In this document: positions 1 through 10,123 of the stretch, piece by piece
How the letters are laid out: the number at the start of each line of letters is the position of its first letter
Numbering within the stretch: position 1 is the first letter of the stretch
Origin: CAZDKO01 sp964506075 [NCBI: uncultured bacterium]
GTDB taxonomy: Bacteria; CAZDME01; JAYEMH01
Assembly (NCBI GenBank): GCA_964506075.1
Contig: CAZDKO010000012.1
Location: 13,590 to 40,605 of the forward strand
DNA length: 27,016 bases
Direction: 5' to 3'
Position numbers and translations under genes: made by a program
The notes under the pieces: generated by a model
The model's database searches: none
Seen by the model: only the letters and a program-made list of their open reading frames with translations
Told to the model about the DNA's origin: nothing

Positions 1-2170
1 TCCCTACCCCCTTTCTTGTTTCAATCCTTGTTTTAATGGATTCTCCTCTTATACCTGCTCTTTCAGTATTACCGGGAAGATTATAATTTGTTTCAATCCT
101 TGTTTTAATGGATTCTCCTCTTATACCACCGTACCCGTGCCGCTAAACAGCACCCAACCGTGTTTCAATCCTTGTTTTAATGGATTCTCCTCTTATACCA
201 ATTTTCCTTGTTTATTAAATTCTAATTCTCTATGTTTCAATCCTTGTTTTAATGGATTCTCCTCTTATACAGTGAAGCCGTACCGCATTCAGCGTGCAAA
301 TTGAAAGTTTCAATCCTTGTTTTAATGGATTCTCCTCTTATACTCATAAAATTAATACAAGACAAGTTGATTTGGTAATGTTTCAATCCTTGTTTTAATG
401 GATTCTCCTCTTATACAGACGCCTGCCAAGCTCACGGAGCTAAATATGATGGGTTTCAATCCTTGTTTTAATGGATTCTCCTCTTATACTACCGCATACA
501 ATCCCATTCCCTACCCCCTTTCTTGTTTCAATCCTTGTTTTAATGGATTCTCCTCTTATACCATACCATTGAATATTTAGACAATGCAACCTATGTAATG
601 TTTCAATCCTTGTTTTAATGGATTCTCCTCTTATACACTCCACATATCCGTTGCATATTTCTCTATATATTTAGTTTCAATCCTTGTTTTAATGGATTCT
701 CCTCTTATACTGGGTATTGCCTTTACGGGCTTTGAGATATATATTGGTGTTTCAATCCTTGTTTTAATGGATTCTCCTCTTATACTATCGGAGGCGGATA
801 ATAAAGAGGCTTTAAAATTAAAGTTTCAATCCTTGTTTTAATGGATTCTCCTCTTATACTATCTTCTATGGAAGGGGGTGCGGCGTGAAAGATTGTTTCA
901 ATCCTTGTTTTAATGGATTCTCCTCTTATACAGGAAGAGAAGGAATATATAGAACTTCGCCTTGAATGTTTCAATCCTTGTTTTAATGGATTCTCCTCTT
1001 ATACTACCAAGTATGAACAGGGTAATACATTAAGGATTCCAGTTTCAATCCTTGTTTTAATGGATTCTCCTCTTATACTATACCCAGGTAGGCGCATATA
1101 TGCTTGAGTGCCGTGTTTCAATCCTTGTTTTAATGGATTCTCCTCTTATACTTATCCTCTTGGGCATTTGGAGAAAAACAATGAAAGGTTTCAATCCTTG
1201 TTTTAATGGATTCTCCTCTTATACAGGAAAAGAAAAGCGATACATTTTGTCCTCGCGAATGTTTCAATCCTTGTTTTAATGGATTCTCCTCTTATACCAG
1301 AGAAAGCAGAGGGAGTTTCACGACTCTAAGTCGTTTCAATCCTTGTTTTAATGGATTCTCCTCTTATACTATATACCCCTTGAGCTTCTTTTCGCTGTTC
1401 TTGGGTTTCAATCCTTGTTTTAATGGATTCTCCTCTTATACTTTCACCTCCTCGCCGTCTGCAAGCGTTACTGGAACGTTTCAATCCTTGTTTTAATGGA
1501 TTCTCCTCTTATACAATTTAAAGCCTTTTGATTTATGTGCCAAATGCTAGTTTCAATCCTTGTTTTAATGGATTCTCCTCTTATACCCGGGCCGAAGCAT
1601 AATATATTTTACCTAAAGTTTTGTTTCAATCCTTGTTTTAATGGATTCTCCTCTTATACCAAATTAAACAAAACAACCAGATTATCGAACGGGCGTTTCA
1701 ATCCTTGTTTTAATGGATTCTCCTCTTATACAATTCAGCCAAAGACCCTTCTTTGGCAACTACTTCATCGTTTCAATCCTTGTTTTAATGGATTCTCCTC
1801 TTATACCAACTGGCCCAGCTCACCTAAAAGCGAGGCAATATGTTTCAATCCTTGTTTTAATGGATTCTCCTCTTATACAAATGAGTTGAGGCCGGAGTAG
1901 CAATCACCACTGCTTGTTTCAATCCTTGTTTTAATGGATTCTCCTCTTATACTCTTTTCGCCCAATCTAAACGCTGAGAAACCGCTTAGTTTCAATCCTT
2001 GTTTTAATGGATTCTCCTCTTATACGCATATTTATGACCAAGAGTTTGAGTGCAAGTTTAGTTTCAATCCTTGTTTTAATGGATTCTCCTCTTATACTCT
2101 TAGAACCCACTATTATAATTTCCCGTTCTTTTTGTTTCAATCCTTGTTTTAATGGATTCTCCTCTTATAC
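1..2170 (-). CRISPR. Type I-B CRISPR array, 30 repeats, truncated by window edge
   Basis: Thirty copies of a 37-nt repeat are visible, the first at 18-54 and the last at 2134-2170. On the plus strand each begins GTTTCAATCCTTG and ends CTCCTCTTATAC. All copies I read are identical, including the one nearest cas4. Spacers are 35-38 nt; 29 are complete and a 17-nt partial one lies at 1-17. Read on the minus strand the repeat ends in ATTGAAAC, the usual 8-nt 5' handle of type I-B/III crRNAs. This, and the cas operon and leader to the right, make the minus strand the transcribed one, with 2134-2170 the leader-proximal repeat. Several spacers read as open protein-coding fragments (932-967, 1005-1041), consistent with mobile-element origin, but I cannot assign targets. 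The partial spacer 1-17 is identical to 508-524. Confidence 0.98.
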
Positions 2171-2251
2171 CGCAAATTCTTCATAACTCGTGTTGAGCCA
2201 AAGACTTAGAGCTTTAATAGAAAGAAATATTTTAGTTAAAATTTTCTTCAA
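2165..2251 (-). CDS. Candidate 28-aa leader ORF ending inside first CRISPR repeat
   Basis: On the minus strand an AAAGGAG ribosome-binding-like sequence (about 2257-2263) is followed 5 nt later by TTG at 2251. The frame stays open for 28 codons, starting MKKILTKIFL, with a hydrophobic centre and an acidic end. It stops at the TAA formed by the first repeat (GTATAAG). A second in-frame TTG directly precedes it. It may be a chance frame: leaders are AT-rich and TTG starts are weak. The Shine-Dalgarno match is the only real support. No homologue is recognised. Confidence 0.25.
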   Translation of the reverse strand: MKKILTKIFLSIKALSLWLNTSYEEFAV

Positions 2252-2342
2252 CAATTCTCCTTTCTAACAGTTTTTATTAAATTTTACAGGTTTTCCTCTT
2301 TCATAACTTCTTGTTTTAAAACAAGTTATGAATTTGCACCGT
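2171..2342 (-). promoter_or_regulatory. CRISPR leader
   Basis: This AT-rich 172-bp gap lies between the cas4 stop and the first repeat, on the side from which the minus-strand array would be transcribed, so it is the leader by position. It holds an inverted repeat at 2300-2332 (TTCATAACTT at one end, AAGTTATGAA at the other) just after cas4. A related motif (CAAATTCTTCATAACT) sits at 2173-2188 against the first repeat, in inverted orientation to 2324-2337. No clean -35/-10 pair stands out. Confidence 0.75.
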
Positions 2343-2936
2343 TTAAACACAAATATTTTTATAGCAACAATCAATACATCTAACCGGATATGAGGTTCTT
2401 TTGGGATAATAACCATCCTGGATAACTTCCAAAATATCCTTTATTAACCTTATTGCCTCTTCAAAATCACTATTATTGAAAATTATTTCCTTTAAGAGAT
2501 ATTTACTTCTCACATAGTAAACATATCCTTTCCTTACTTCTTTCTGGTAATTATCCATAATTAAAAGTCCATAGAGAACTGATTGAATCTTATGTGTTCG
2601 ATAAAGCTTATCTTTATACTCAGCAAATTTATAATCCAAAGGAGCCAATGTGCCGTCTTTTAAGTATAGCAATTCATCTACCTCGCCTTTAAGGTGATAA
2701 CGTGAAGATGATAAATACACTAACATTTCCTTTTTTAAACAAGAGATTTTCTTTCTTAAGTAATCAGCATTGATACGCGCTCTTTCTTCATGAATGGCTC
2801 TTCCCACTAATACTTTATATCTTTTTTCTTCATGCTGGGGGATATTCAAACAATTCATAAAGAATATAAATCGAGGGCAGAATAAGTATTCAACAACCTC
2901 AGATGGTGTAATATATACTCCTTGCCCCTCAACCAT
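2343..2936 (-). CDS. cas4: CRISPR-associated exonuclease Cas4
   Basis: A 197-aa RecB-like PD-(D/E)XK nuclease with the Cas4 iron-sulphur cluster pattern: one cysteine near the N-terminus (C20, in FCPR) and a C-terminal cluster (C187, C190/C191, C196). Nuclease residues are visible as H49 in GRAIHEE, D87 in GEVDEL, D101-x-K103 in LDYKFAE, and a QSVLYGLL motif at 118-125. In type I systems Cas4 trims and orients prespacers before Cas1-Cas2 integrates them, selecting PAM-proximal ends. It is the last gene of the operon, 3 nt after cas2 and directly before the leader. Cas4 more often sits before cas1 in type I-B, so the cas1-cas2-cas4 order is a small oddity. All key residues appear intact. Confidence 0.95.
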   Translation of the reverse strand: MVEGQGVYITPSEVVEYLFCPRFIFFMNCLNIPQHEEKRYKVLVGRAIHEERARINADYLRKKISCLKKEMLVYLSSSRYHLKGEVDELLYLKDGTLAPLDYKFAEYKDKLYRTHKIQSVLYGLLIMDNYQKEVRKGYVYYVRSKYLLKEIIFNNSDFEEAIRLIKDILEVIQDGYYPKRTSYPVRCIDCCYKNICV

Positions 2937-2939
2937 AAT

Positions 2940-4206
<1,267 letters not shown>

Positions 4207-4218
4207 CGCTAACTTAAG

Positions 4219-5253
4219 CTATCTATTTTTATAGCTTAACCCCTTTCTCAACATTTCAGGTGTAGGTAGAGCTCTGCTTAGATTTTCAGGCAATCTTTTT
4301 GTCAGTTTATATTCTGCAACCCCTATCGGCTTCCTAATACCGCGCAGTGCATATTCTACTTCTAAGCGATCTCTATTTTTACAGAGAATAATGCCTATGG
4401 ATGGATTTTCTTCGGGTAATTTTAGCAAATCATCCAACAAGTTCAGATAAAAATTCATCTTACCTGCGTACTCAGACTTAAAATCGCCTACCTTCAATTC
4501 AAATGCCACAAGACAACGCAGCTTCCTGTGAAAAAATAACAAATCAATATAGTATTCTTTGCCTTTCAGTCTAATTGGGTATTGACTCCCAATAAAACAA
4601 AAACCCCAACCGAGTTCTGTAAGAAAATTCTTCAGATTGATGATGAGCTTTTTTTCCATCTCGCGTTCCAAAATTGGCCCTGCCACATCAAGAAAATCCA
4701 AAGAATAAGCATCCTTAATTGCCAAGTCAGCCTGTTCTGCCAAATGAACAGGAAGAGCATTAGAAAAGTTATGCATTTTTTTTGTTGTGGCCTGCTTATG
4801 AGCATCTACTTCAATCTGATGAATAAGTACATTTCTACTCCAGGCAAATCGAATAGATGATTCTATATAATATTTCCTTATTTTTTGCTCTTTAACCCTC
4901 TGCATAATTACTATATTATGGCCCCAGGGAATTTCTTGCACAAGCTGTGCAAGTTTTAAATCATCCTTATAAGCCCGATAGAAATTTCTCATTCGCCAAA
5001 GATTATTGGGTGAAAAACCCTTTTTACCTTTGACTTCATCAGTCAGGTCTTTTGACAATCTCTCCACAATGCCTTCTCCCCAGCCATATCTCTGTTGGCG
5101 ATCAACGATAGTTTTCCCAATATCCCAATATAATCTTATCAATGCCCTATTTAAACCACGATATGCATTGATACGCGCAGAAGCTATTTTTTCTTTTATT
5201 TCTTTTAGGAATTGAAGATAGGCTGTTTTCTCTATTGCTTCTCTTTTAGACAT
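4219..5253 (-). CDS. DUF1016 (YhcG-type) PD-(D/E)XK nuclease family protein inside cas operon
   Basis: A 344-aa protein with the two-part DUF1016/YhcG layout. An N-terminal helical domain (about 10-160) contains the family's signature region LIRLYWDIGKTI, the GWGEGIVERLSKDL segment and FSPNNLWRMRNFYRAY. A C-terminal PD-(D/E)XK-like nuclease core (about 195-330) has D237 in YYIDLLFF followed by E252-x-K254 in AFELK. The family is predicted to cut nucleic acid and is often near restriction or other defence genes; its exact role is not established. It is not a standard type I-B cas gene. Its ATG overlaps the end of cas6 by 8 nt, with a GGGAGAG ribosome binding site in cas6, and it ends 12 nt before cas1, so it is a true operon member. 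Catalytic residues look intact. Confidence 0.85.
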   Translation of the reverse strand: MSKREAIEKTAYLQFLKEIKEKIASARINAYRGLNRALIRLYWDIGKTIVDRQQRYGWGEGIVERLSKDLTDEVKGKKGFSPNNLWRMRNFYRAYKDDLKLAQLVQEIPWGHNIVIMQRVKEQKIRKYYIESSIRFAWSRNVLIHQIEVDAHKQATTKKMHNFSNALPVHLAEQADLAIKDAYSLDFLDVAGPILEREMEKKLIINLKNFLTELGWGFCFIGSQYPIRLKGKEYYIDLLFFHRKLRCLVAFELKVGDFKSEYAGKMNFYLNLLDDLLKLPEENPSIGIILCKNRDRLEVEYALRGIRKPIGVAEYKLTKRLPENLSRALPTPEMLRKGLSYKNR

Positions 5254-5923
5254 TATTCTCTCCCATTTTAATTCTTCTCACCGTCCCAAATCCACGAGAT
5301 ACAGATTTACCTAAACCAAAATAGTCCGGTATTTCAAAATTCACCGAGAAGGTACCCAAAAATCCAAGCATAGGAGTGCCTTTGAGAGTTGCCGAAGTTT
5401 CTTTAATTTTTAAAATATCTACTCTTATCGGTTCAGACACAGTATAACCAAGTCCCTTTGACATAGAGATAATATTGCCGATAAGAATCTTAGACAGAAA
5501 CTCTTTTCGCTGCTGCCAATTTGTAAACTTTATATATTTTTTATGATTCTCCTCATTCAACGCCAGCCAAGGGGTGAGGAAGGAGTAGCTTGAATTTTTA
5601 TCTTGAATACCAAATTTTTCTTCTCTGACATTTATTCTTTTCTCCATTATTTCATAAATATGAGAGTTAAGTCTTATACTCTGATATTTATTGTAAATAT
5701 TTTCTAACACATTGACCCCTTCTTTAGCACTTAAAATAAGCGGTAGATTATCTATCATTTTATATTGGACTAAAGGATATTTATAGATAAACCTATTACC
5801 GTTATGTTGATGTAATAACACATAATTATTAAATTCTGTAGCAAAGAATCCTCTTAATTTTGCGGCATTTTCTTCTATGGCTTCATCTGATTGCATAGTT
5901 AAAATCAAAGTTTTAAATTTCAT
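5246..5923 (-). CDS. cas6: CRISPR pre-crRNA endoribonuclease Cas6 (Cas6b type)
   Basis: A 225-aa protein ending in the glycine-rich loop diagnostic of Cas6 (FGLGKSVSRGFGTVRRI, about 202-218), with a ferredoxin-like fold start (KFKTLILTMQS) and a conserved FLGTFSVNFEIP strand just before the loop. Cas6 cuts the repeat RNA 8 nt from its 3' end, which fits the ATTGAAAC tag of this array. It follows cas3 by 10 nt. In many I-B operons cas6 comes first, before cas8b, so its place between cas3 and the DUF1016 gene is a rearranged order. A possible general-base histidine is not obvious in the short N-terminal part (H39 and H41 are candidates). Confidence 0.88.
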   Translation of the reverse strand: MKFKTLILTMQSDEAIEENAAKLRGFFATEFNNYVLLHQHNGNRFIYKYPLVQYKMIDNLPLILSAKEGVNVLENIYNKYQSIRLNSHIYEIMEKRINVREEKFGIQDKNSSYSFLTPWLALNEENHKKYIKFTNWQQRKEFLSKILIGNIISMSKGLGYTVSEPIRVDILKIKETSATLKGTPMLGFLGTFSVNFEIPDYFGLGKSVSRGFGTVRRIKMGENNV

Positions 5924-5933
5924 AATAATATCC

Positions 5934-8441
5934 TTAGCAAATTTGGGTTCTATTACTAATATTATCTCTTTTAAATCCTGTCTCTAAAGAATAACGGACT
6001 TCCAAATCATGTTTTGATATATAGCCTAATTCGGATTTATCATCAAAAAAAGTTAACTCATTTTTATACTTGTTGTGAATAGAAATAACATGATCGTAAA
6101 ATTGTTTTTTGAATTTCAAAAACTCTCTCCTTCGCTCAAAAGGAACAAGATTTTTATCAGAGAGCAAAGTCTTATATCTCTGCCATACCGTTTCTGCTTC
6201 ACCATCAACCTCTACAAAAACATCTACCTTATAGTAATCCTTTTCTTCTATGAGTTTAAATTGAGAAAGTTCATCAAATTTTAACTCTTCAACATTTTTC
6301 AAGATATTAATTGAATCGTCGTCGCTTTTCCCGCTGTTTATTTTTTTAAAATAATCTTTACTCAACTGTAAAAATTCAGGTTCACTTATCTTGATTTCTC
6401 TATCCTTAATAATTTCTTTAGTTTTGTCCGTAATAAAACTCCCATAGATAGTATAAGGATAATACACCCTTCCATTATTATCTTCTTTTAAAATAAAAAG
6501 GTTAACAATGCCTTTTTTATTATCAAAATTTCTATTGCATCGCCCCGCAACCTGATTTATTGAATCAAATGGCGCAAAATCTCGATAAACAATATCTGTA
6601 TTGATATCAACACCCGCTTCAATAAGTTGAGTGCTAACAACGATTTTTCTCCTTGCACTCTTCCCTTTTATTTTCTTAATCCTTTTTAATCTTTCTTTTG
6701 GAATAATATTTGTAGAAAGATAATAAAGTTCAGTTTTTTCTATTTCTAACTTTTTAATATAATCGTAAACCTCTATTGAAGAATTAATTGTGTTTAAAAC
6801 AATCAGAAAATCTTTATCTGAATTATTTAGTATGTCTTCTTTTAATACTTTTCTAAAATCATCACCGCCGACACATTCTAAGTTTATTCTTAGAGATACT
6901 CTATCTAATACCTTAAAATAGTCTTCTTTATTTTCCACTAATGGTTTTATTTCTTTTGTTTCTTCATCGAAAATTAAAGGTTGCGTAGCAGTAATTAAAA
7001 TAAAATATGTACTAAAGTGTTCCGCAAAAAACTTTATTGTTTTATTGAGAAGCAACCAATATTTATGAGGGATTGCCTGAACTTCATCTAAAATAATAAT
7101 ACTATTTGCGATATTATGAAATTTCCTTATTGCTCGATTCTTATTAGATATTAATGAATAAAAAAATTGCATAAAAGTTGTAACGATAATTTCGGAATTC
7201 CAGCCTTCAATTAAAAGAAGATCTTTACCAATATCCCTGTCTATATTTTCAAATACTTCTTCTTTTGTGTCGTAGATAACATCGGACAGATGATGATGTT
7301 TTAACAATATATTTGAACCTAATTTTCCCTCGCTAGCAAATTGAAAAACATCTTCAAAAATAGCAAAATTCTGGTCAATGATGCTCAAGAATGGCAGAGA
7401 ATATATAATCCTTGGAATACAATCTTTCTCATTCGTTATTCTCTTTCTTAATTTTAATGCAAAGGATAAAGAAGTAAGTGTTTTTCCTGTACCAGTAGGA
7501 ACATTTAATGATAAAATTCTATCTTTTTCTAAAGATATACTTTTAACCTTTGAAATTACTTCGTTATAGATAGCATTTCGTATGTGATTAATTCTATTAT
7601 TTTTATCTCTATCACCAAATTTAGCTTTTTTATACTTATCAACTATATTTTCATTTATATCAATCCTTTTTCTTATCTTTAGTTCTGCGGCATCTGTCTT
7701 ATCTGCATCCAATAAAACCGAATATAAAAATAAGGTTATAAAATAATAAAAAAGAGTATTCTCTTCGTTTATATTTCTAACTAATTTTCTTTCCTCTTTT
7801 AAGTCTGTTTTGTATTTTTTCCTATATTCTTTAAGCTCACCATAAATATATACGGGTTCACCAGTTAAAACTTTATCTTTAACCACATTACAATCAAATT
7901 TAAAATTTATCCTTTGTAATAGATTCTTATAAATTTTGTCTAAATTATCAAAATCAATTTCTTTAACCTGATTCTCTAAAACGCCCTCGTCAAAATTAAT
8001 AATTTCGTCACCAATGTTATTCAAACTACCATGATGTTTTTTAACTAATAATAAACTTATTATTGGAAAGAACTGATAATATTTCTTATTTAACAAATCC
8101 TTATCTGACAAATATCTCTTTACGACATAATATGTAAAAAGGGCTGATATGAAACCATGGTGTGTTTCTGGCTTATTTTTTAACTTTTCTTTTTTCGTTC
8201 CATCTTCTTCATTAATATAAGCCTGAAAATAAGAGGTTGCTTTACCACAATCATGAGATGCACCGATTAAATAAGAAATATCTTGAAGTACTTTAAAGTC
8301 TATATAATTATCTAAATTGAGTTTCTTAGATGAGGTAATTTCTTGGCACAGATTTCCGACAGACAATAAATGACTTTCTAAAACTTTATCGGGATGGGAT
8401 TTAAGTTTACCAAATGAATACGAAGCTTTCTTTTTCTCCAT
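5934..8441 (-). CDS. cas3: CRISPR-associated helicase-nuclease Cas3
   Basis: An 835-aa Cas3 with fused HD nuclease and SF2 helicase. The HD domain shows H24 (LESHLLSVG) and the H63-D64 pair in IGASHDCGKA. The helicase has a Walker A motif near residue 315 (NVPTGTGKT), the DExH-box variant DEVQ near 450 (IIILDEVQAIP), the SAT-equivalent ITATQP, and motif VI in DSINQVAGRCNRN. Cas3 is recruited by Cascade after R-loop formation, then unwinds and degrades target DNA. The start overlaps the end of cas5 by 35 nt in another frame. No catalytic motif is missing. The gene is notably AT-rich and lysine-rich, like cas8b and cas7. Confidence 0.97.
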   Translation of the reverse strand: MEKKKASYSFGKLKSHPDKVLESHLLSVGNLCQEITSSKKLNLDNYIDFKVLQDISYLIGASHDCGKATSYFQAYINEEDGTKKEKLKNKPETHHGFISALFTYYVVKRYLSDKDLLNKKYYQFFPIISLLLVKKHHGSLNNIGDEIINFDEGVLENQVKEIDFDNLDKIYKNLLQRINFKFDCNVVKDKVLTGEPVYIYGELKEYRKKYKTDLKEERKLVRNINEENTLFYYFITLFLYSVLLDADKTDAAELKIRKRIDINENIVDKYKKAKFGDRDKNNRINHIRNAIYNEVISKVKSISLEKDRILSLNVPTGTGKTLTSLSFALKLRKRITNEKDCIPRIIYSLPFLSIIDQNFAIFEDVFQFASEGKLGSNILLKHHHLSDVIYDTKEEVFENIDRDIGKDLLLIEGWNSEIIVTTFMQFFYSLISNKNRAIRKFHNIANSIIILDEVQAIPHKYWLLLNKTIKFFAEHFSTYFILITATQPLIFDEETKEIKPLVENKEDYFKVLDRVSLRINLECVGGDDFRKVLKEDILNNSDKDFLIVLNTINSSIEVYDYIKKLEIEKTELYYLSTNIIPKERLKRIKKIKGKSARRKIVVSTQLIEAGVDINTDIVYRDFAPFDSINQVAGRCNRNFDNKKGIVNLFILKEDNNGRVYYPYTIYGSFITDKTKEIIKDREIKISEPEFLQLSKDYFKKINSGKSDDDSINILKNVEELKFDELSQFKLIEEKDYYKVDVFVEVDGEAETVWQRYKTLLSDKNLVPFERRREFLKFKKQFYDHVISIHNKYKNELTFFDDKSELGYISKHDLEVRYSLETGFKRDNISNRTQIC

Positions 8442-9162
8442 GGTTTATTGTCCAATATTGCGAAGATAATTTCGCCTCAATCGGCCTACCATTCCTTTCA
8501 AATAGAATATCACTGTATTTTTTAATTATCCTTTCTTGGTTCATTTCTACTGGCACCCTTGTTGAAAAATATTCGCCGGCTAAATTAAAATTTACGCCTT
8601 CTTTATCCACGATTTTCTCAGACGGCAGTATTGAATGGATTTGAACATACCTCCCATTAGGAATATGGTTTTCAATTTCAAATTCACCAATAAATTTAAA
8701 ATTTGCTATATTCTCGCTTAAACCAAAACACGGTGTATATACAGATTTATGAAGTTTCAAATTTTCTTTCATCTTATGATATACGTCCTTATCTGTATGG
8801 TAAAAATAAATTCTATACTTTGGGTCTTTTAAAAATTCAAACCCTATCTGGCACCTCTCTGCGATTAAATTCATCCCAATACCTTTAGCGTTTTTAGTAT
8901 GTATTAAATTCTCAGCAATCATTACTTTTTTTACAGGATTTAATAATCTTAAACCAATAAATGCCTTATCTATTGTAAAATGCTTCAGGTAATCATTATT
9001 TTCTTTTTCCATCCCAATCATTGCTCCAATTAAACCACATAGGGCTGTTCGGGGAGGAATAGGAAAGGTAAGCGGAGAGGTAGTAGTATAAAATCGCCTA
9101 AAATGAGCATAATCTGCCCATATATCAAATACCAATACCTTGTCTATGTTTTGTTGAGACAT
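8407..9162 (-). CDS. cas5: Cascade subunit Cas5 (type I-B)
   Basis: A RAMP-fold Cas5 of about 251 aa with the family's N-terminal pattern: FDIWADYAHFRRFYTTTSPLTFPIPPRTALCGLIGA, given here as two overlapping signatures, an aromatic-rich DYAHFRRFYT and a PPRTALCGLIGAMIG helix. Cas5 binds the 5' handle of crRNA and caps Cascade next to Cas8. I chose the ATG at 9162 because GGAG lies 5 nt before it; a GTG two codons upstream (9168) is possible. The gene begins about 10 nt after cas7 ends and overlaps cas3. Confidence 0.93.
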   Translation of the reverse strand: MSQQNIDKVLVFDIWADYAHFRRFYTTTSPLTFPIPPRTALCGLIGAMIGMEKENNDYLKHFTIDKAFIGLRLLNPVKKVMIAENLIHTKNAKGIGMNLIAERCQIGFEFLKDPKYRIYFYHTDKDVYHKMKENLKLHKSVYTPCFGLSENIANFKFIGEFEIENHIPNGRYVQIHSILPSEKIVDKEGVNFNLAGEYFSTRVPVEMNQERIIKKYSDILFERNGRPIEAKLSSQYWTINHGEKESFVFIW

Positions 9163-9172
9163 ACTCACTCCA

Positions 9173-10123
9173 TCAGTTAATTTGATTTTGTTTTATTGCA
9201 GTATCTAAATCATCAAAATTAATCTTTATTCTATCATCAATCTTGATATCAACACTTTCAATTTTATCCTTGTTGTTATTTAATGTCTTAACTAATTCTG
9301 TTGCGTCTAACTCTAAATCTGAAATGTCCCTTATCTTCTCTTGTTCAATTTTATCAATATCTTTAATTTTGATTAACTTATCTAAATCACCAATATGATA
9401 ATCTTTCTCCTTGTAATTAACTTTTAAAAGCAGTCTCGGCATTTGGCCTGCCTTGCTTCGTGAAATCAAGTTCTTAGTCCCGTTCCACATTCCATCTAAA
9501 AGTAATGTCACATCATCTTCTGTAAGACGTGTATGCTGGGCAGCATTTTCGTTAACGATACCGTAAAAACAGATTAAAGAATAAGGCAAAATGTATGCTC
9601 CGGTAAATGTTCCTTGTCCCTTTGCTTCCCCAGAAGGCATAACTGTTGTCCCTTTTATATATGTAAGAACTACTTTATGTAAAGATCTACCAAACTTAAA
9701 TTGAAGTGGTCCTGTCCATGTTATCGAAGTTCCTTTTTGTCCTTTTTCCTCCCCTTCTTCTCCTTTCTTGCTCTTCTTTGCTTTTAAACCAATAGTTGCT
9801 CCAAACAGTCTTAAATCAAGATATTTAAGAGTAAGCTTTTCAGCATCCTTTAAGGTCTTAACATTCTCTTCTTCAATCCTCTCTTCCCGTGTTTTCTGGG
9901 TTCCATCATCTTTAACAATTTCTTTAACGAATATCTCCTGCTTCTTAAAATTCATTAAATAGTCTCTTATTGTCCTCTTTAACCTAACATCTGTTACAAT
10001 ATTTATTCCTGTCTCCTCATCAATTCTTGGTTTGTTTTCATCTAAAGGGTCACCATTTGGATTAGTGTCCTTTATATCGTACAGAAATACAATCTCTGAC
10101 CTGTTTTTTATAACATTATTCAT
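9173..10123 (-). CDS. cas7: Cascade backbone subunit Cas7 (Csh2-type)
   Basis: A 316-aa Cas7/Csh2 protein with the canonical opening of the family: EIVFLYDIKDTNPNGDP, then DVRLKRTIRDYL. Cas7 copies polymerise along the crRNA spacer and form the Cascade backbone. A charged stretch rich in Lys, Glu and Gly (about residues 115-133, KKSKKGEEGEEKGQKG) interrupts the middle and is probably a surface loop. Its ATG overlaps the cas8b stop by 8 nt, indicating coupled translation, and cas5 follows after a few nucleotides. Confidence 0.96.
   Translation of the reverse strand: MNNVIKNRSEIVFLYDIKDTNPNGDPLDENKPRIDEETGINIVTDVRLKRTIRDYLMNFKKQEIFVKEIVKDDGTQKTREERIEEENVKTLKDAEKLTLKYLDLRLFGATIGLKAKKSKKGEEGEEKGQKGTSITWTGPLQFKFGRSLHKVVLTYIKGTTVMPSGEAKGQGTFTGAYILPYSLICFYGIVNENAAQHTRLTEDDVTLLLDGMWNGTKNLISRSKAGQMPRLLLKVNYKEKDYHIGDLDKLIKIKDIDKIEQEKIRDISDLELDATELVKTLNNNKDKIESVDIKIDDRIKINFDDLDTAIKQNQIN

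Noticed and set aside
398-2152. Several open frames within the CRISPR array on both strands, with recurring FNPCFNGFSSYT-like or IRGESIKTRIET-like peptides
   Set aside because: They are translations of the 37-nt repeat plus spacers, a known annotation artefact; there is no ribosome binding site logic and the repeated peptide is the repeat itself.
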